A stretch of 64,000 bases of DNA from the NCBI GenBank assembly GCA_000727475.1, contig KL647301.1, positions 1,637,055 to 1,701,054 of the forward strand, given 5' to 3'. Below the pieces are notes generated by a model. It was not told the DNA's origin, searched no databases, and saw only the letters and a list, made by a program, of their open reading frames with translations. Of the stretch, positions 1 through 12,970 are shown piece after piece. Position numbers and translations under genes: made by a program. Numbering within the stretch: position 1 is the first letter of the stretch; the number at the start of each line of letters is the position of its first letter. The DNA comes from Sarcocystis neurona. Lineage: Eukaryota; Apicomplexa; Conoidasida; Eucoccidiorida; Sarcocystidae.

Positions 1-524
1 TATTCATACGTATGTGTATGTGTATATATTTATATGTGTATATGTATGTTTGTACATCTACGTGTATACATATACATGTACATATGAGTGTATGTGTGTG
101 TGTGTGTGTCTTTTATAGACACACATTCATATGTTTGTGTTGACGTTTTCGAGAAGCAAATACGTGTGTGCGACTCCTCCTGCGTTTTCCGCTTGGAAGG
201 AACCCCGCCTTCTCTGTTTTTTCTCTTCCTCTGTCTTCTCTGCAGCCGTTGCTTTGAGCCGCAGTGTCTCCATCCTTTCCCTCTGTGTCTCTATGTCTTC
301 TTCTCTCCGCTCCACCTTCTTCTACCATGTATGTCTCCTTACCAAGCTGCCTGTGTCCCTCTCTTTATCCGCGTGTGAATATGTATAGAGACGTATGCTG
401 GTGAATATGCCGCGCGTGCAGCGAGCCCGACCCACACCCATGTCCGATGACTTCTCTGTGTCTTCCCCGTTGATTCTTGTCCAAACGTCTCCTGCTGATC
501 GACTTTTCACGCTGTTTACCGCAG
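1..524. other. Non-coding lead-in, microsatellite then pyrimidine-rich
   Basis: The first 110 bases are (GT)n/(TA)n microsatellite. The rest is pyrimidine-rich on the + strand, as in the introns of the + strand genes further on. It is most simply the intron before the exon that begins at 525. Several short open frames occur, none with a recognisable motif. Confidence 0.4.
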
Positions 525-3500
525 AAGAGGAAGTTGACAGAGAAGTTCCTTCTTCCTCCCTGCCAGGAGGAAGCGATATCTGTGACGGGAGCGGAGGAGA
601 AGGGCCTCTCTGCCGCCGAGAAGCACGCCCGCCTCCTCGTTGCAGAGACGTAAGCGCAGCCGAGGAGGGGAAAAGGAGAAGAAGACGGAAGAGAAGACGG
701 GAGAGTAGAGAGCGAAGAAAGCAGCGAACAGCAACAAAAAAGAGAAACCAACACTTGCAGAAGAAGACAGCAATTTGGACGGGAAGAGCAGAGGAAGTAG
801 AAGGGGGAAGGGAAGACGAAAAGGAGAAAAGAAGGAGAAAAAGAAGGACGAAGAAAGACGAAGAAGAGCCAAAAAGGCGGAAGGGAGATATTTTGTTCTC
901 GTCTGCTTCTCTGAGTCTTCAAGTCTTCTCTGGCCGTTCGTTAATGTCGTCGCAAGCTTTTTACGCTGTGCGCCTGCGTTGAAACTTCCTTTCTCTACGC
1001 CTCAGCCGTCGATTTCTTTTTGTCTGCAGCTTCTCCCCCTCTCTGTCCCTACGCAACTTATCGAAGAAGTCCTTCTGCCCCTGTTTCTACCTTGTGTCTC
1101 GTCTCCGTCCAATGCAGCAGACTGCGGCTTGCCCGCGTCTTCACCTTCTCGACTCGTGTGCGCTTCACGCTGCTCTTCTCTGTACTTCTCTGCGACTCTC
1201 CTTTTCTCCTCTTCATACTTACACGATGTTTGCCGCTTTTTCGCCTCTTCTTCGCTTCGTCTTTGCCTCTTCTCCGCCTTTTCTTCTTCTTCTCTTTTTC
1301 TGTCCGACGTGCCGTCCTGTTCTTGCTACGCGGCTGGGGCTGCTGTCATCCCACTGCGCGCAGGCTGCTGTTCCTCTTCTCGTGGCCACACGGGGCTGCA
1401 CGCTTCCACCTGCGATATGTACCTCTCGACGCACTAACATACATACATGTGAACAAGAAGCAATGCTGTGGAAAACTGCACAAGTTTCTTCCATTCTGGG
1501 TGTGTACATATGCGTATCTGGGTGGACGGTTGGCCGTGTCTGTCCCCCTGGCCGTCTTCCTACCCGTCCCCCTCTCTTTTTTGTGTCTCTTCTCTCGCTT
1601 GGTTTGTATGTATCTGCACATATAATACATCTCGCCGTGGGGTTGTCTTTCTGTGGACCTTCTCTCTTGCTGGGTTCCGTCTTAAGTCTACTTGTGTGTG
1701 TGTGTGTGTGCCTTCCATCTTCTCCTGGCCATCTCTGTGCGGCAGTTCACCTGTGTGGTCCTCCCTTTCTGGCTGTCCCTCTCTTTATCTCCCTGTCTCC
1801 CTGTGTGTTTATCTCTCCTTGCCTGTAGAGGATAATAGTGGGTTACGGCAAACTTCCTACACGAACTCTCTCGCTAGGTTTTCACTTCTGTTTGTCGAAC
1901 CACCAGTCTCTCCATCGAAGGTCGTCTCGGCCTCCGTCGTCTCTGTTCTGGTCTCTTTCTGTCTCTCTGTCTCTGTGTCTCGGTCTCTTTTTTTCGTTTT
2001 GAATTTCTGTTTTCTGTCTCTTCTTGCTGTCGCTGTCCCTCTGTGTCTGCGTTCACCTTTACTCTCCGTCTCTTCTTGACTTTGTCTCTCTGTGCCTGTA
2101 TCCCGGCATATCTTTTCTTCTATCTGTCTTCGCCTCTCTCTGCCCTCACCGGCGTCTCTTTTTTTTGTCTGTCTTCATCTTTTTATCTATGGAAGTCGTC
2201 GTGTGCGATGGCAGCGCGCTGTCTTCGGACGCTGTGTTCTCTCAACAGGGAAAGACGAGGTTTTTGTGGGCGTATCAAGAAGTTCCTCCCTGTACATACA
2301 TGTGTAAAAATTCGTTCTGTGGTAGGAAAGTGTGTCGTCCACCAAGTACCGTTGACCACATATGAATCGTGATATGTCAGTCCACTCACATAAATAGATA
2401 TATACGTGTATATGCCTCTCCTTCTCTGTTCTCTGCTAATAGTGCCACACTCTTTATTAGTCAAACATACATATATAGTATTCACTTTTCTTTCTGCAGG
2501 TGCATACTTCTCCACGAACCTGTATGGAGTTGGGGGCACGCTCCTGCACTCACCTGTACGTATACCCACGCACACATGTATGTACACACGTGTATATATT
2601 CGTGTACGTACTTCATTGATTTTGTCGTTTGCAGCAGCAACTCGCTGCAAACTGCTGCTTTCCCGTGTCTCCGTCGTTTTGCTTTCTACTTCTTAGTTCT
2701 GTTGTGAAGCAGTGACTCTGCGAGGTTGTCAGTTCCCGAGAGAATGTGAGTTTTTTTTTGTTGCATATTATTTAGTAGAAAATGTCCGCTCTTCGAACTT
2801 CCCCACGCCTCGCTTGTCTTCTAATCTTCTCCTCTGCGCCGCCTTCGAGACCGTAGAGACGCGTACATACGTGAAGACCCGGGTGAAGTATGTACACCCG
2901 AGCAGAAGAGCCGTTTCGCTGTCTGTAAACCGTCACGAAGAATACTGCAGATGATAGAAAGTAGACAAGAGCGAAACCGAACAGAATAGAGAAACAAACG
3001 CAAATGTAGTTCTGGGGGCGCAGTGCAACAAGGTCAATCTATCTCTCTCTCTCTATATATATATCTGTATACATGCGTATATATATATGTATATGTGCAT
3101 ACCGGTGTCCATACATTTCTTCTCTCTATCTCTACGTTTACACTACTTTATACCGAGGTGCGTCATAGATATATATATATATGTATGAATCTCTGTACTA
3201 CTGTTTAAGAAGGTGCGCCATTTATATATATATATATGCACATGTATATATGTATGAATCTCTTTTTCTCCTCTCTGTCTTTACAGTTATCCTACTATAT
3301 TTCTATGCATGCCGTGCATATATATATATGTGTAAATCTCTGTTTTCCCTGTCTCCCTCTCCTCCTCTGTACGCTCATCCTGCTATACACCTAGATATGC
3401 CCTAAATACTTATATGTGTACTGGTATACGTTCCGGGGGGCCACACGTATACACATTTGTGAATCTCGGTTTTTCCTCTCCCCCTCTCTTTCCCCCTCTG

Positions 3501-4993
3501 CGTGTCTACTCGAGTTCACGTGTACAGAAGGAGGAAACTCAGAAGGAACAGAAAAAAGGAGAAGAGAAGGACACATGTGCATGTTTGTCCTCTAGATGTG
3601 TGCCAGGGATTTGTTGAGTACAAAGGAGGATTTCTTAGCTGATCAGTTGCTTGTTTTCTCTTCAGAGAAGCCCAGGACGCGCTGAATACGTCGTTAACTC
3701 CGTACGAAGGGTTTCAGCGAGGGGAAAGAGCCGCTGCGGCTGCTGCGGTTGCTGCCGCTGTTGCGGAGGAGGAGGAGGAGACGGGAGACGCAGCAGCATT
3801 GCGATTGCTGGCGCTGCCGGGAGGAGAAGACGCGGTAGAGCAAGTTGCATCCTTAGAAAAGCAGCTTCTGGTAAGTTGGACCACCTTTCACTTTTCCGCT
3901 GTATCCTCGACGCTTTCCTTCCGTCGAAAAGCAGCGCGTGTCGCGTGACGATCTGTTCGCTGCTGTGCCCTTCACGTGTGGGGGACGCCTGCCGCCCTCA
4001 CGTCTCTCACTTTTTTCCCTTTTTTCTGTTTCTTTTTCGTGTTCGTCTCTGTTCCTCGGTAGGTCGCACCTTGACATGGACGTCTGCGAAGTCCCCCCTT
4101 TTCTCTTGTATATCTGTGTAATTACTCATATAGCTGCACACGTTGTAGATCTTTGCCTTGGATCCCCCCCCCACACACACACACAGACGTATGTGTGGAT
4201 TCGCAGAGATCTACAGCACCACGTCTATGTGTCTGTTTATCTTCACACTCGTATATGTGAAGGTCAACTTTTTGTTTTGTGTGCCGACGACCGGGTACGA
4301 ATACGGACACACATGTGTAGGTGTATTGTGCTGCACACTTGTACAGCAGAACATGCCTGGATAGCCGCAGTGTTTCGGCTTCATGCGTCTGCCGGAAGGA
4401 AGTCGTCCGTAGCAGTGTCTACATCGCTTTTGCATAGAAAAGTACACGGCTCGCATCCACCCGAGGTTCTCCTTCTGAAGATTTACGAGTGTTTGCTGCC
4501 CTACTAGTAAGACTTTCTTCCTCCCCACGCTTCCCGGTGCAAGCAAGGACGACACGGGTGTATCAAGTGTTTTGCCAGAATTTAACGAGTGTTTCTTGCT
4601 GTAAGTGGGATTGCTGCTTCCTCGTACTACTCCCCGCTGCGAGCTCGAACCCTCCTCTTTCCTTCTTTCTCTGTCTCGCCTTCTCTTTCTGTCTGTCTTT
4701 GTCGCTCTATCTCTATCTGTCTTTGGGGACGTGTTCTGCATCTTTCTATCCTGTTGTTCACAGAAATGGACTTCTCCACTGCGTCTTCTTCCTGGGCCAG
4801 TGTGGCAACAAAGAATTCGTTTCTGTCCCCGTAGACATACACAAATACATATATCTGCACGTGGGTGTGTGTACGTATTCGAGTATTCATCTGATATATG
4901 TGATATACCAAAACATTTATGTTTGTATATGTACGTTTGTGTATCCGTATATGGATAATACTGCATATACACATGTGCGTAGGTATACACGAA

Positions 4994-5025
<32 letters not shown>

Positions 5026-7329
5026 CTTGCGCGCATATCTTCACCGTAGACACGATCTACTTATATATATGTATGTATATATATATATATATATACAAAC
5101 GTGAAGAAATCTTATTGATGGACATCCCTCCGTACGCACAGGCGTATATAAGCTAGCACGCGAGACACATGTATATCTGTGTGCATGGGGTGCATGCAGC
5201 GGCCCCGGTGCAGCGCCTGTGACCTCTACGTTAGTGAATACAAGCGGCTCTACATATCTGCCTGTATATCTGTCTATCTATCTACCTATATACGTATCTA
5301 CATGTATATGTGTACATAGACACACGAAGGCGTGTGTATTTGTCTGTCTGCGTGTATGCTCTGAATTCTCACGAACAAGAAAGACGACTAAAAAAGTACG
5401 TGTCAGTGTCGTTGATTCTTCGTCGACTTCTCAGTCTCCGGCAGCAGTTTGCTGTCTTTGTAAGCGGCGAGATCACAAGCGAGAGGCAGTCATAGGCGCG
5501 CATGCAGTCACTTGGGATGGGAAGAAAACTTAATTTTCTCTTCTGCCTCTAGTGTTTCTTTCCTTCTCGTGTACACAAACAAGCGCCATCTTTCATCTGG
5601 TACAATTTTTCTACCTTTTCATTCTCATTCTCGTGGCCGCACCAGTCTTGCTTGATTCTCAGCTGCTGACGATTGAAAAGGGAAGAGTGGAGTCCAGTTT
5701 AACGAGATTTCCTTCAGCCGCCCGCGGTGAGCTTTCCTCCTTTGCTTCTTCCCCTGTAGCTTGCCAAAAAAGTTTTCTGACCTTCGCCATATATATATAT
5801 ATAGATGTATATATGTATATACACGCGCGTACGTCTATGTATATCCATGAGTACATATGTTGGCGCCTGCACATTTAGGTGGACTATAGGTGGAGCTCGG
5901 GTAGTCTCCCCATATCAAAAGTTTACGAAGATTTTCTTCGGCAACCCACAGGTGACGCACTGTCCTTCCTCCACCTTTCTAGCGAGTGTTCCTGGCCTCT
6001 CTGGTCGCTTATAAAGCTCTACTAAAATATGCGCCAGTAGCCCGTAATATACTTGGAGGAACCCATCTCTGTGCATATTTATACTTCTGTGTTTGTGTGC
6101 GTGTACGTGTGTGTGAGTGTATAGATAGAAAGGTGTATGTATGTAGATACGTGGCTGGTGTAGATTCGAAGTGGGCAACCCCATTTCAAGCTGAAATGTT
6201 AACTTCCATTCTGCGTCGCGCCTCCTACCTATGTGTTCTTGCCCCGACGTATGTACGTGTGTATACATCTGTCAGTATTTTATGCACGTAGACGTGTGAG
6301 TAAATATTCACTGTAATCTTACATATATGTGAATAATTATTTGCTTAGTTTCGTGAGTGGTTCTAGGGCTTTCCATATGGCTAGTGTATATGCGCGGTAT
6401 TATTTACGCATGCTGACGTGTGTGTAATCACGCGCTCGTCTAGAGTGCGCTACACAGCAGGATATCTATTTCACAGAAAGTATGGAGAAGTGCGTAAACC
6501 TCATGCTCTTCTAAAATCTCCGGCGGAGTATATGGTTGCGGTGTAGTGGAAGATTGCTAGACGCGAAAGACCTGCACGCACACACACGCACACGTTCGAA
6601 TCCTTGCAAATCGTCATAACTGCGCGTGGGGGTACGCGGAGAAATTCACGCGTCAGACAGAAGTCCTTTACGAAGCGGAGGTAAACTGACGTGTGAAAGT
6701 CGTCTTGCTGCTTCCTTCCAAGCTGTTGCTGTTGGTTGGCAGCTGCGTTTGATACTGCGTACTGCACGTTGAACGCTTGTCGAGCCTCGACTGCTCTCTC
6801 GCATTAGCTGCGACACCTGCCAGAGTGGACGTGCACGAGAGTTTATATGGAACAAAGCAAAATAGGCGAATACACGTGTATGTTGTTTGGGTGCTTATTT
6901 ACTTTTTCTACCGGTCGGCAGGGTTCCTCGTGACGTTCAGTCTGTCTTTGTGATGGGGTGTGTTTTATCCTAGGAGTGACTGCTTGTCGCCTGTGCAGAA
7001 TAAGTATTTGTTTTTCGTTTTCACGTGTTGTCTCTCCACTGGGATGCCGCTGCCTTGTCTAAGTAACGCAGTGACGTCTTCGTACCAAAGAGTAATGAAT
7101 TTCTTTTGTGTCCGCCGCGTAGTGGCTCTTGTCTGGTTGGGGGCTATACGAATCTCTTGTAAAGAAGTAGATTTGTCCTTTTGACATGTTTTTTGCCGTC
7201 ATTAAAGGATTGACCGCGAAGGAGCGCGTAAAACAGCAGCAGTTGGAGAAACGCCTCGCAGAAGTTGAGGGCACGATCCACCGCATCAAACAAGTGTTGT
7301 TACAAACGGGACGGCTACGCAGGAAATAA
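525..7329 (+). CDS. 3' exons of an unidentified coiled-coil protein (5' end outside the window)
   Basis: Four exons can be chained in one frame: 525-649, 3666-3870, 5663-5726 and 7208-7329, ending in TAA. Borders are AG/GT with good donors (gtaagc, gtaagt, gtgagc), and the phases match: 2, 0 and 1 at the three junctions. The predicted peptide has about 170 residues in view. It starts with a charged stretch containing GLSAAEKHARLLVAE. An Ala/Glu-rich tract follows in exon 2, including runs of five Glu. It ends in a strongly heptad-like helix (LEKQLL, then LTAKERVKQQQLEKRLAEVE). The C-terminus is basic (GRLRRK). I do not recognise the family; a cytoskeletal or centriole-type coiled coil is a guess only. 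An alternative chain through 4548-4600, 5879-5951 and 7171-7329 is also phase-consistent, so the middle exons are less secure than 3666-3870 and the last exon. Introns hold microsatellites and pyrimidine-rich DNA. Confidence 0.45.
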
Positions 7330-10300
7330 ATGTTGTTACCGAGAAAGACGGGGCCACCAACGTTTCACGTTGACCGCAGGTTCAGCACGGCTTCTCCTCC
7401 TCACGAATAATGCCTTTTTCCACGTGGTCGACATTTTTCTTTTCCATCTCGCTTTGTGTGTGTGTACACGCGCACACGTGTACACAAGCGAACACACGTC
7501 AGGACGTAAACGTCGACGTGAGTGAGCCTTTTTTGCTGGGAGAAAACAGAATGTGACAGGACAGCTGGATGTGACAAAGAAACCAACTGTATAGCTGGCA
7601 CCGTATCTCCCTAACCAGTAAAAATGCTTCCTGGTGAACTAGAGTTTTCAGGAGGCCTGTAAACGTCAAAGGTCGATTATTCGTTTTTCCTTTAAAATGG
7701 CTAGAAACACGCAGCGTTCTTTAAAAAAAAGAACAGCTTTGACTTCGCTGACGCGGGCGGAATCACCGGTGGAGACCGCGTCGATGTCGAGTTTTTTCCT
7801 AAAAAAGGGGTACGCACTCGCACGTGTTGTGCGTTTCATGCTAATAAGCAGTGACAAATGCGTGTGCACAAGGGCGTACATATCTGGGCGTATGCATATA
7901 TGAATATATAGAGAGAGAGATCCCGTAGTTAGGAAATGTTTGGAACGTTCAAAATCATGGCAAGACGCGCTTTTGAGAAAGGGGTCAAGGAACTCTTGTA
8001 ATTTTCCAGAAAGAAGAGCAAATCTGCTTTTCTCAACATTGGGGTCGTTGTCAATAAAGAATGTCAAAGTTCGATTCTTGAGAGGCTGCTCACAGAAACG
8101 TTTCCCAATTCTGAATTGTTTGTACAGCAATTTTGACGCACCACCCTTGAGGCGTTTTCTCGAGCGCTGCTGCCTCTACGAGAGAACACCGACACACAGT
8201 GCATGCCGGTGCTACCGTAGGCGAAGCTTTGGTTCTTTTTGTCCCCGTTGCGGTAAAAGCCACTGAATCCTGCGACAAAATTTCTTCTTGTACCGCAGTG
8301 CAGAACCAGGCTACCTGAGCTGTATTATACAGCCCTGCGGAAAAGTGCCGCGATTGTGACACAGCTGACTGTAAGCCGCACTGGTTAACACGTAAACGCT
8401 GCGGCGATATATACGCACACACATACGAATATAAGGATATTCTCAGAGGATACTGTCCTCGTCCCAAGGCTGTACGTCTCTCTGCAAAGAACCACGGATG
8501 GACGAGGAAACGTAAGGGTAAACTAATGAAACTTTTGCCAACACGTCGTTCGCGACTACATCGTATACTCCTTCAGGCAGGCGCGACTGCCTTATTAACG
8601 TACGCTCTGCCGATTCTACTTTAACATTCCACATAAGTGGGCTGACCCTTCTATGTGCGGAGACTAAATTGCACTTGCCTCGTGGCGAGCAGGAGCAGTG
8701 CTGTATAAATAACAGGAGTTAAGGATACAGTCGTGCGCCCCTCACTGACGAGCGCCAAGAGAAAGCGGACACTTCTGCAGGACTCGAGAAGTCATTGACC
8801 ACACGAGCGAGCTCACTTTCCTATCTATTTCAGAAGTACAGGACAACATTTGACCCGGCTAAATAAGTGGCTTTCGAACGGTACCGGCTCCGATCCCACC
8901 GCACAAAACTTGTGGGGTCTAGAACTTTAACGTGTCTCTCAGAAACACGCAGAAGGCTGGTTGTTTGTACTCCTCTCTGTTGGTTGTTTGTACTTCACTT
9001 TGTATTTGCCACGTACGTTGCCGCGAGCACCATTCTTGGGGCAAAACGTGTGACTGAGCGGCTTTTCACGGCTTTGTCACACAATGTACTGCTTTCGGTG
9101 TTGCACTATCACCTTAGTGGCAGATAGAAGCGTCTCTAAATGATAGCTGGCTCGGTTTGTCCCACGTGTAGTCGGCAAGAGGACGTTTTGAGGGCTGCCG
9201 TTTCATGTTCAGACCGGTTGAGTACGCACGGCGACACTTTCATGCTCATAGAGAGGCCCTGGGACGCACCCAAGCACAGGCAGGAAGCCGAGGTGGGAAT
9301 CGGGGAATGTAGGACTTTGAACGGGAAAGATGTCGCTGACCCATGTTCCGAGTTGGATGGTTTCCACCTTTGAGAACCTTCTGGAGATAACCACAGCACT
9401 ATTAATTTGTCAGAGTCGCTAAAGTGTCCGTTAGGAAATTTTCGCATACACTAGAGGGAGCACGAAGTAATAGCACGTCTCTGTCTCGCTCAGGGGCGAC
9501 GGCTCGACGCAGGCTAATTTTCCGTCTCAGAGAAAGACGCTCGAATACGTGGTAAGCTGTTTGTTTCAGGAGAATCAGTTTTCTACAGATGCGACTCGTC
9601 ACGCGGACACATTTAGGTATAGAGTTGTTACGAGCGGGTACCGGTCCAGCTCTGCAGTTCAAAAAAGAGAAGACGATTGTATCTGCACACGCAGATGAGG
9701 GGAGCTGACATGGCTGCAGGTACTTTCATAATAAACTGCAGCCTGACAGGCTGCTACAAAGCGAACAAGATGGGAGGGTGCTGTTCTTCCATTCCAGCAC
9801 TAGTGAGGAAGCACATTCGCTTTGTTATTCGTGGTGCGCCTGAAGCATGTACATACGGGCTAAATTCGTAGTAAGCCGTCTTTTCAAACAACTGCTGACG
9901 CCAAGTACTTGGAGCGCAATGAATCCCCGAGTGCCAAACGGAGAAAAAGGCTTACTACGTATTTCGGACTGCACATTTATCAAAGCCACAGAGTCGACGA
10001 GGACCCACCTAAGGAAATGCGACGTAGAATAAGGTACCTGGAAGTACCACAGCACATGGTAAGACAAGTGTGCTCATACAACCGTAGACTGTTGCGTGTG
10101 CAACGGTACAACAAAAGCACTACCTATGTGTGACGCGGTCACGCAGACGACACACACACGTGAATGCAAACCCGTGCGCTTATAACAATGATGCGTGTGC
10201 CTCGTGGGCCAAAAACGATATCCACAGCACGTTTGCAGAAATACTTTCACACACCTGGACTTGACTGAGCGAGTGCTCACGCCGTTCCAAGCCTAAGCGC

Positions 10301-10700
10301 GCCTGCACGCAGTATCTATGTCTCCTTTGTCAACATCACCGTTGCGCATCCAGGCTTCTGAGCACTCGCACAAGGAATCGATTAGGTGACTATCCCTGAC
10401 ACTTCGATAGCTTCTCTGTTTCTCTACCAAGATGGCTCAGGGACAAATTTTTATCTGAGGCGCGTGCATCTTCACCTCGCTGAAGAACTTTTCTACGAGG
10501 AGGAACCAGACACTGGGTTGGCCTCCGACTCAACCGCAGTCGCGTCCGTGTAGCAGACAACAGTCTGCTACTTATGCCGTATAGGTGGCTACAATGAGTT
10601 AAGACTGCGACAGCAAAGACACGCACATACTACGAAGCTGTTTAGCCGAGGACACCAAATTGTACTGACGCACGCGCCTCTGCTTTTAAAGGAAAGGTTG
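7330..10700. other. Unique-sequence stretch without an assignable gene
   Basis: This is ordinary-complexity DNA with few microsatellites. Open frames are short and lack motifs. The longest, on the minus strand at 7666-8130, is listed separately. A GTGTACACGCGCACACGTGT block at about 7463-7485 is rich in self-complementary alternating purine/pyrimidine sequence. I see no RNA gene. Confidence 0.4.
7666..8130 (-). CDS. Hypothetical open frame (doubtful)
   Basis: An open frame of 154 codons on the minus strand, lying 3' of the coiled-coil gene and converging on it. Two halves look protein-like (for example DIDAVSTGDSARVSEVKAVL). They are joined by a stretch translated from a GA/TA microsatellite at about 7890-7925, which looks intronic. 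No ATG lies at a persuasive position, and the nominal start is TTG. No family is recognised. It may be two exons of an unannotated gene or chance. Confidence 0.15.
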   Translation of the reverse strand: MLYKQFRIGKRFCEQPLKNRTLTFFIDNDPNVEKSRFALLSGKLQEFLDPFLKSASCHDFERSKHFLTTGSLSLYIHICIRPDMYALVHTHLSLLISMKRTTRASAYPFFRKKLDIDAVSTGDSARVSEVKAVLFFKERCVFLAILKEKRIIDL

Positions 10701-10800
10701 CGCAGCCGGTCCGTGTGCAGATCCTCAGTCGCTTCTCTACAGCATGTCCGTCACCAGCCTGTACCTGTGCTTTGGTATTCCTCCTCTGCTTTCAAATGGT

Positions 10801-11098
10801 TACTCGCACAAAGGTATTGCTTGAGAGGAATCGTTGTGTCCGCGTAGGTATGCCTGGCACATCGGTATTGCTAGGGAAGAATTGCTGTCTGCGTACACGT
10901 GCGTGTAGGTATGTCTTAATCCATACATCTACGTTCATACCGTGATGAGTCTATACAGACACGTACGCAGAGATGTCTTAATCCATACATCTACGTACAT
11001 ACCGTGATGAGTCTATACAGACACGTATGGAGAGAAGTCTTAATCCATACATCTACGTACATACCGTGGTGCGTCTATACAGACACGTATGCAGAGAG
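10801..11098. repeat. 62-bp tandem repeat, three copies, with a related doublet before it
   Basis: Copies begin at 10913, 10975 and 11037 with a constant spacing of 62 bases. Each starts GTCTTAATCCATACATCTAC and ends near ACACGTA(C/T)GCAGAGA. The copies differ at only a few positions, so the expansion is recent. Just upstream, about 10810-10912 holds two looser copies of another unit centred on GGTATTGCT. The repeat lies between the coiled-coil gene and SDHAF2, outside any assigned exon. Confidence 0.85.
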
Positions 11099-11219
11099 CG
11101 GGAACCTAACACTCCCTCATGAATGCGCGGAAGTCATTACGCGACTCCTTAGATTTATTCGTGTAATTCTGATTGCTGGGAGCGTAGACGGCGATTATGC
11201 CTGTGTTTGTGCACAACCG

Positions 11220-11520
11220 TAATGCGTATATGGACTCGCTTCATATATCCATCTATCTATATATATATATAGAGAGAGAGAGAGATATATATAGATGTAC
11301 ACACATATGTATGGATACACACCTACGTGTACACACACAGAAGCTCTGCGGATGTCTTGTCTAGCTTGTCACATTGGTGTGTTCAGATTGAGTGTAAATG
11401 TAAATACATCTATGTTTACACGTACGTACAGACAGCTACATCTATACATATATCTAGAGATATGTATGTATGTATGTATGTATACATATATATATATGTA
11501 TATGCAGACAAATAGACAGC
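11220..11520. repeat. TA/GA/GTAT microsatellite cluster
   Basis: (TA)n runs are followed by (GA)n near 11268-11285 and by (ATGT)n near 11463-11500. This is typical of non-coding DNA throughout the window. The Tyr/Ile-rich open frames here are translated microsatellite. Confidence 0.8.
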
Positions 11521-12970
11521 GTATGAAGGTGTCGTGTGTAGCTCCTACAAGCGTGAGTTGGTCGCAGAAAAAAATGCGGTAAGACAAGTGAGACGCACAT
11601 TGTGAAAACCGACGCGCGATCGATCAGACCTGAGTGTCGTAGACCAGAGCCCTGGCAACAGCAGTAAACCACCGTAGCGGCAGGAGATGCGGTAGTAATA
11701 GCTAAGGGCGGGATGCACCGTGTAGTAGCCGCGTGCGGCTAACATAGATAAGATATACCAAGGGGACAGCAGCGCTGAGTCGCAGCGGCCAGCAGCAGCA
11801 GAAGAAGCAGAATCAACTGCAGCATCAGCGGAAGAAGCAGCAGAAGCAACTGCGGCAGCAGCAAAGAACATGCCGGTGCAGCGCACGGTACGCGCATGCA
11901 GGTGCGACGAGGGAACCGATAGTTCGAGTTTCGCAGGCAATGGACGAAGCGCAGTCCACTTCTTTTTTTCTCTCTCTGTCTCTCTCCCAACATTGGTGAA
12001 ACCCAGTGAAGAACGCGTTTGTGTGTGTGAGTTGGGTGCCCGTGGTATTAATGAACAGACAAGGCTCGCACTTGTAAATTTTTCTTCACGCCGGCAACAG
12101 CTCTGTCCCCGCTGCACACACACAAATGCGAGTTCTACGCATATGAGTATTATTTGTCGGCTAGAAGGGAAGCATGTTCTTCTTAGAACAGTTACCCACA
12201 CATTTTTCGCGTTCCACTCATCGTCTCCACCATTTCTCCACTTCCGTGACCCGCTGTGTGCTTCTCGAGGCGCAGCGGAGCTTCTTCACGTGAACACCTT
12301 CACTTTTGCGACAAAGTGCGAGGCTTGCGACAATACGACTAGATGTTACTGTGCAATTCTTGTCAGTGTGAAAAAGCCAGCTCCGAAGACTCGACTTTCC
12401 TGTCCGTCGTGCTCCTCGACGAGCAAGTGTAAGCCTTCTTGTCCTTTCTGTAGCTGCTCCGCGCCTCAATACGAAAGGCTGACAAACCGCGGCGGCCACT
12501 GCTTCACCCGGGACCCCGGAGCACAGCGAATTCCACAAGAACACCACCCGCCTCTCCCTTTCTACGAAAGTGAAGACCAGCAAATTTCAACAGGATCAGC
12601 AGCAGAAGCAGCGGCATTACCTGCCTGACTACCAGCAGCAGCAGCACGCTCTCAGTTTTCCCAGCCGTATGGAGAGCGCGAAGTTTCTGGCACGGAAGAA
12701 ACGGCGACGCGAGCGATTTCCCTCTCTCCTGCAGCAGCAGCGGTTTCATCAAACATTTGTCTATCTCTCTCTGAGTTCAACACCGACAAGAGTTCCCTGT
12801 CGTTTTGCAGAAGTGGACAGGAGCTGCTGTTGTTGCACGAGAACCATTCCGCAGGAACACACGCAGCAGCAGAGGCCCGCAGGGGGGGGGGCAACCCGTA
12901 GCAGCTGCAGGTGAGAAGTTGCTCCTGGAAGGGTTTAAGCTTTTTCTCGACGGTTTTCTTCACAGCAAAA

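Noticed and set aside
2501..2560. A short exon-like segment (AYFSTNLYGVGGTLLHS) between TTTCTGCAG and gtacgt
   Set aside because: It does not fit the phase of the neighbouring coiled-coil exons and has no recognised family.
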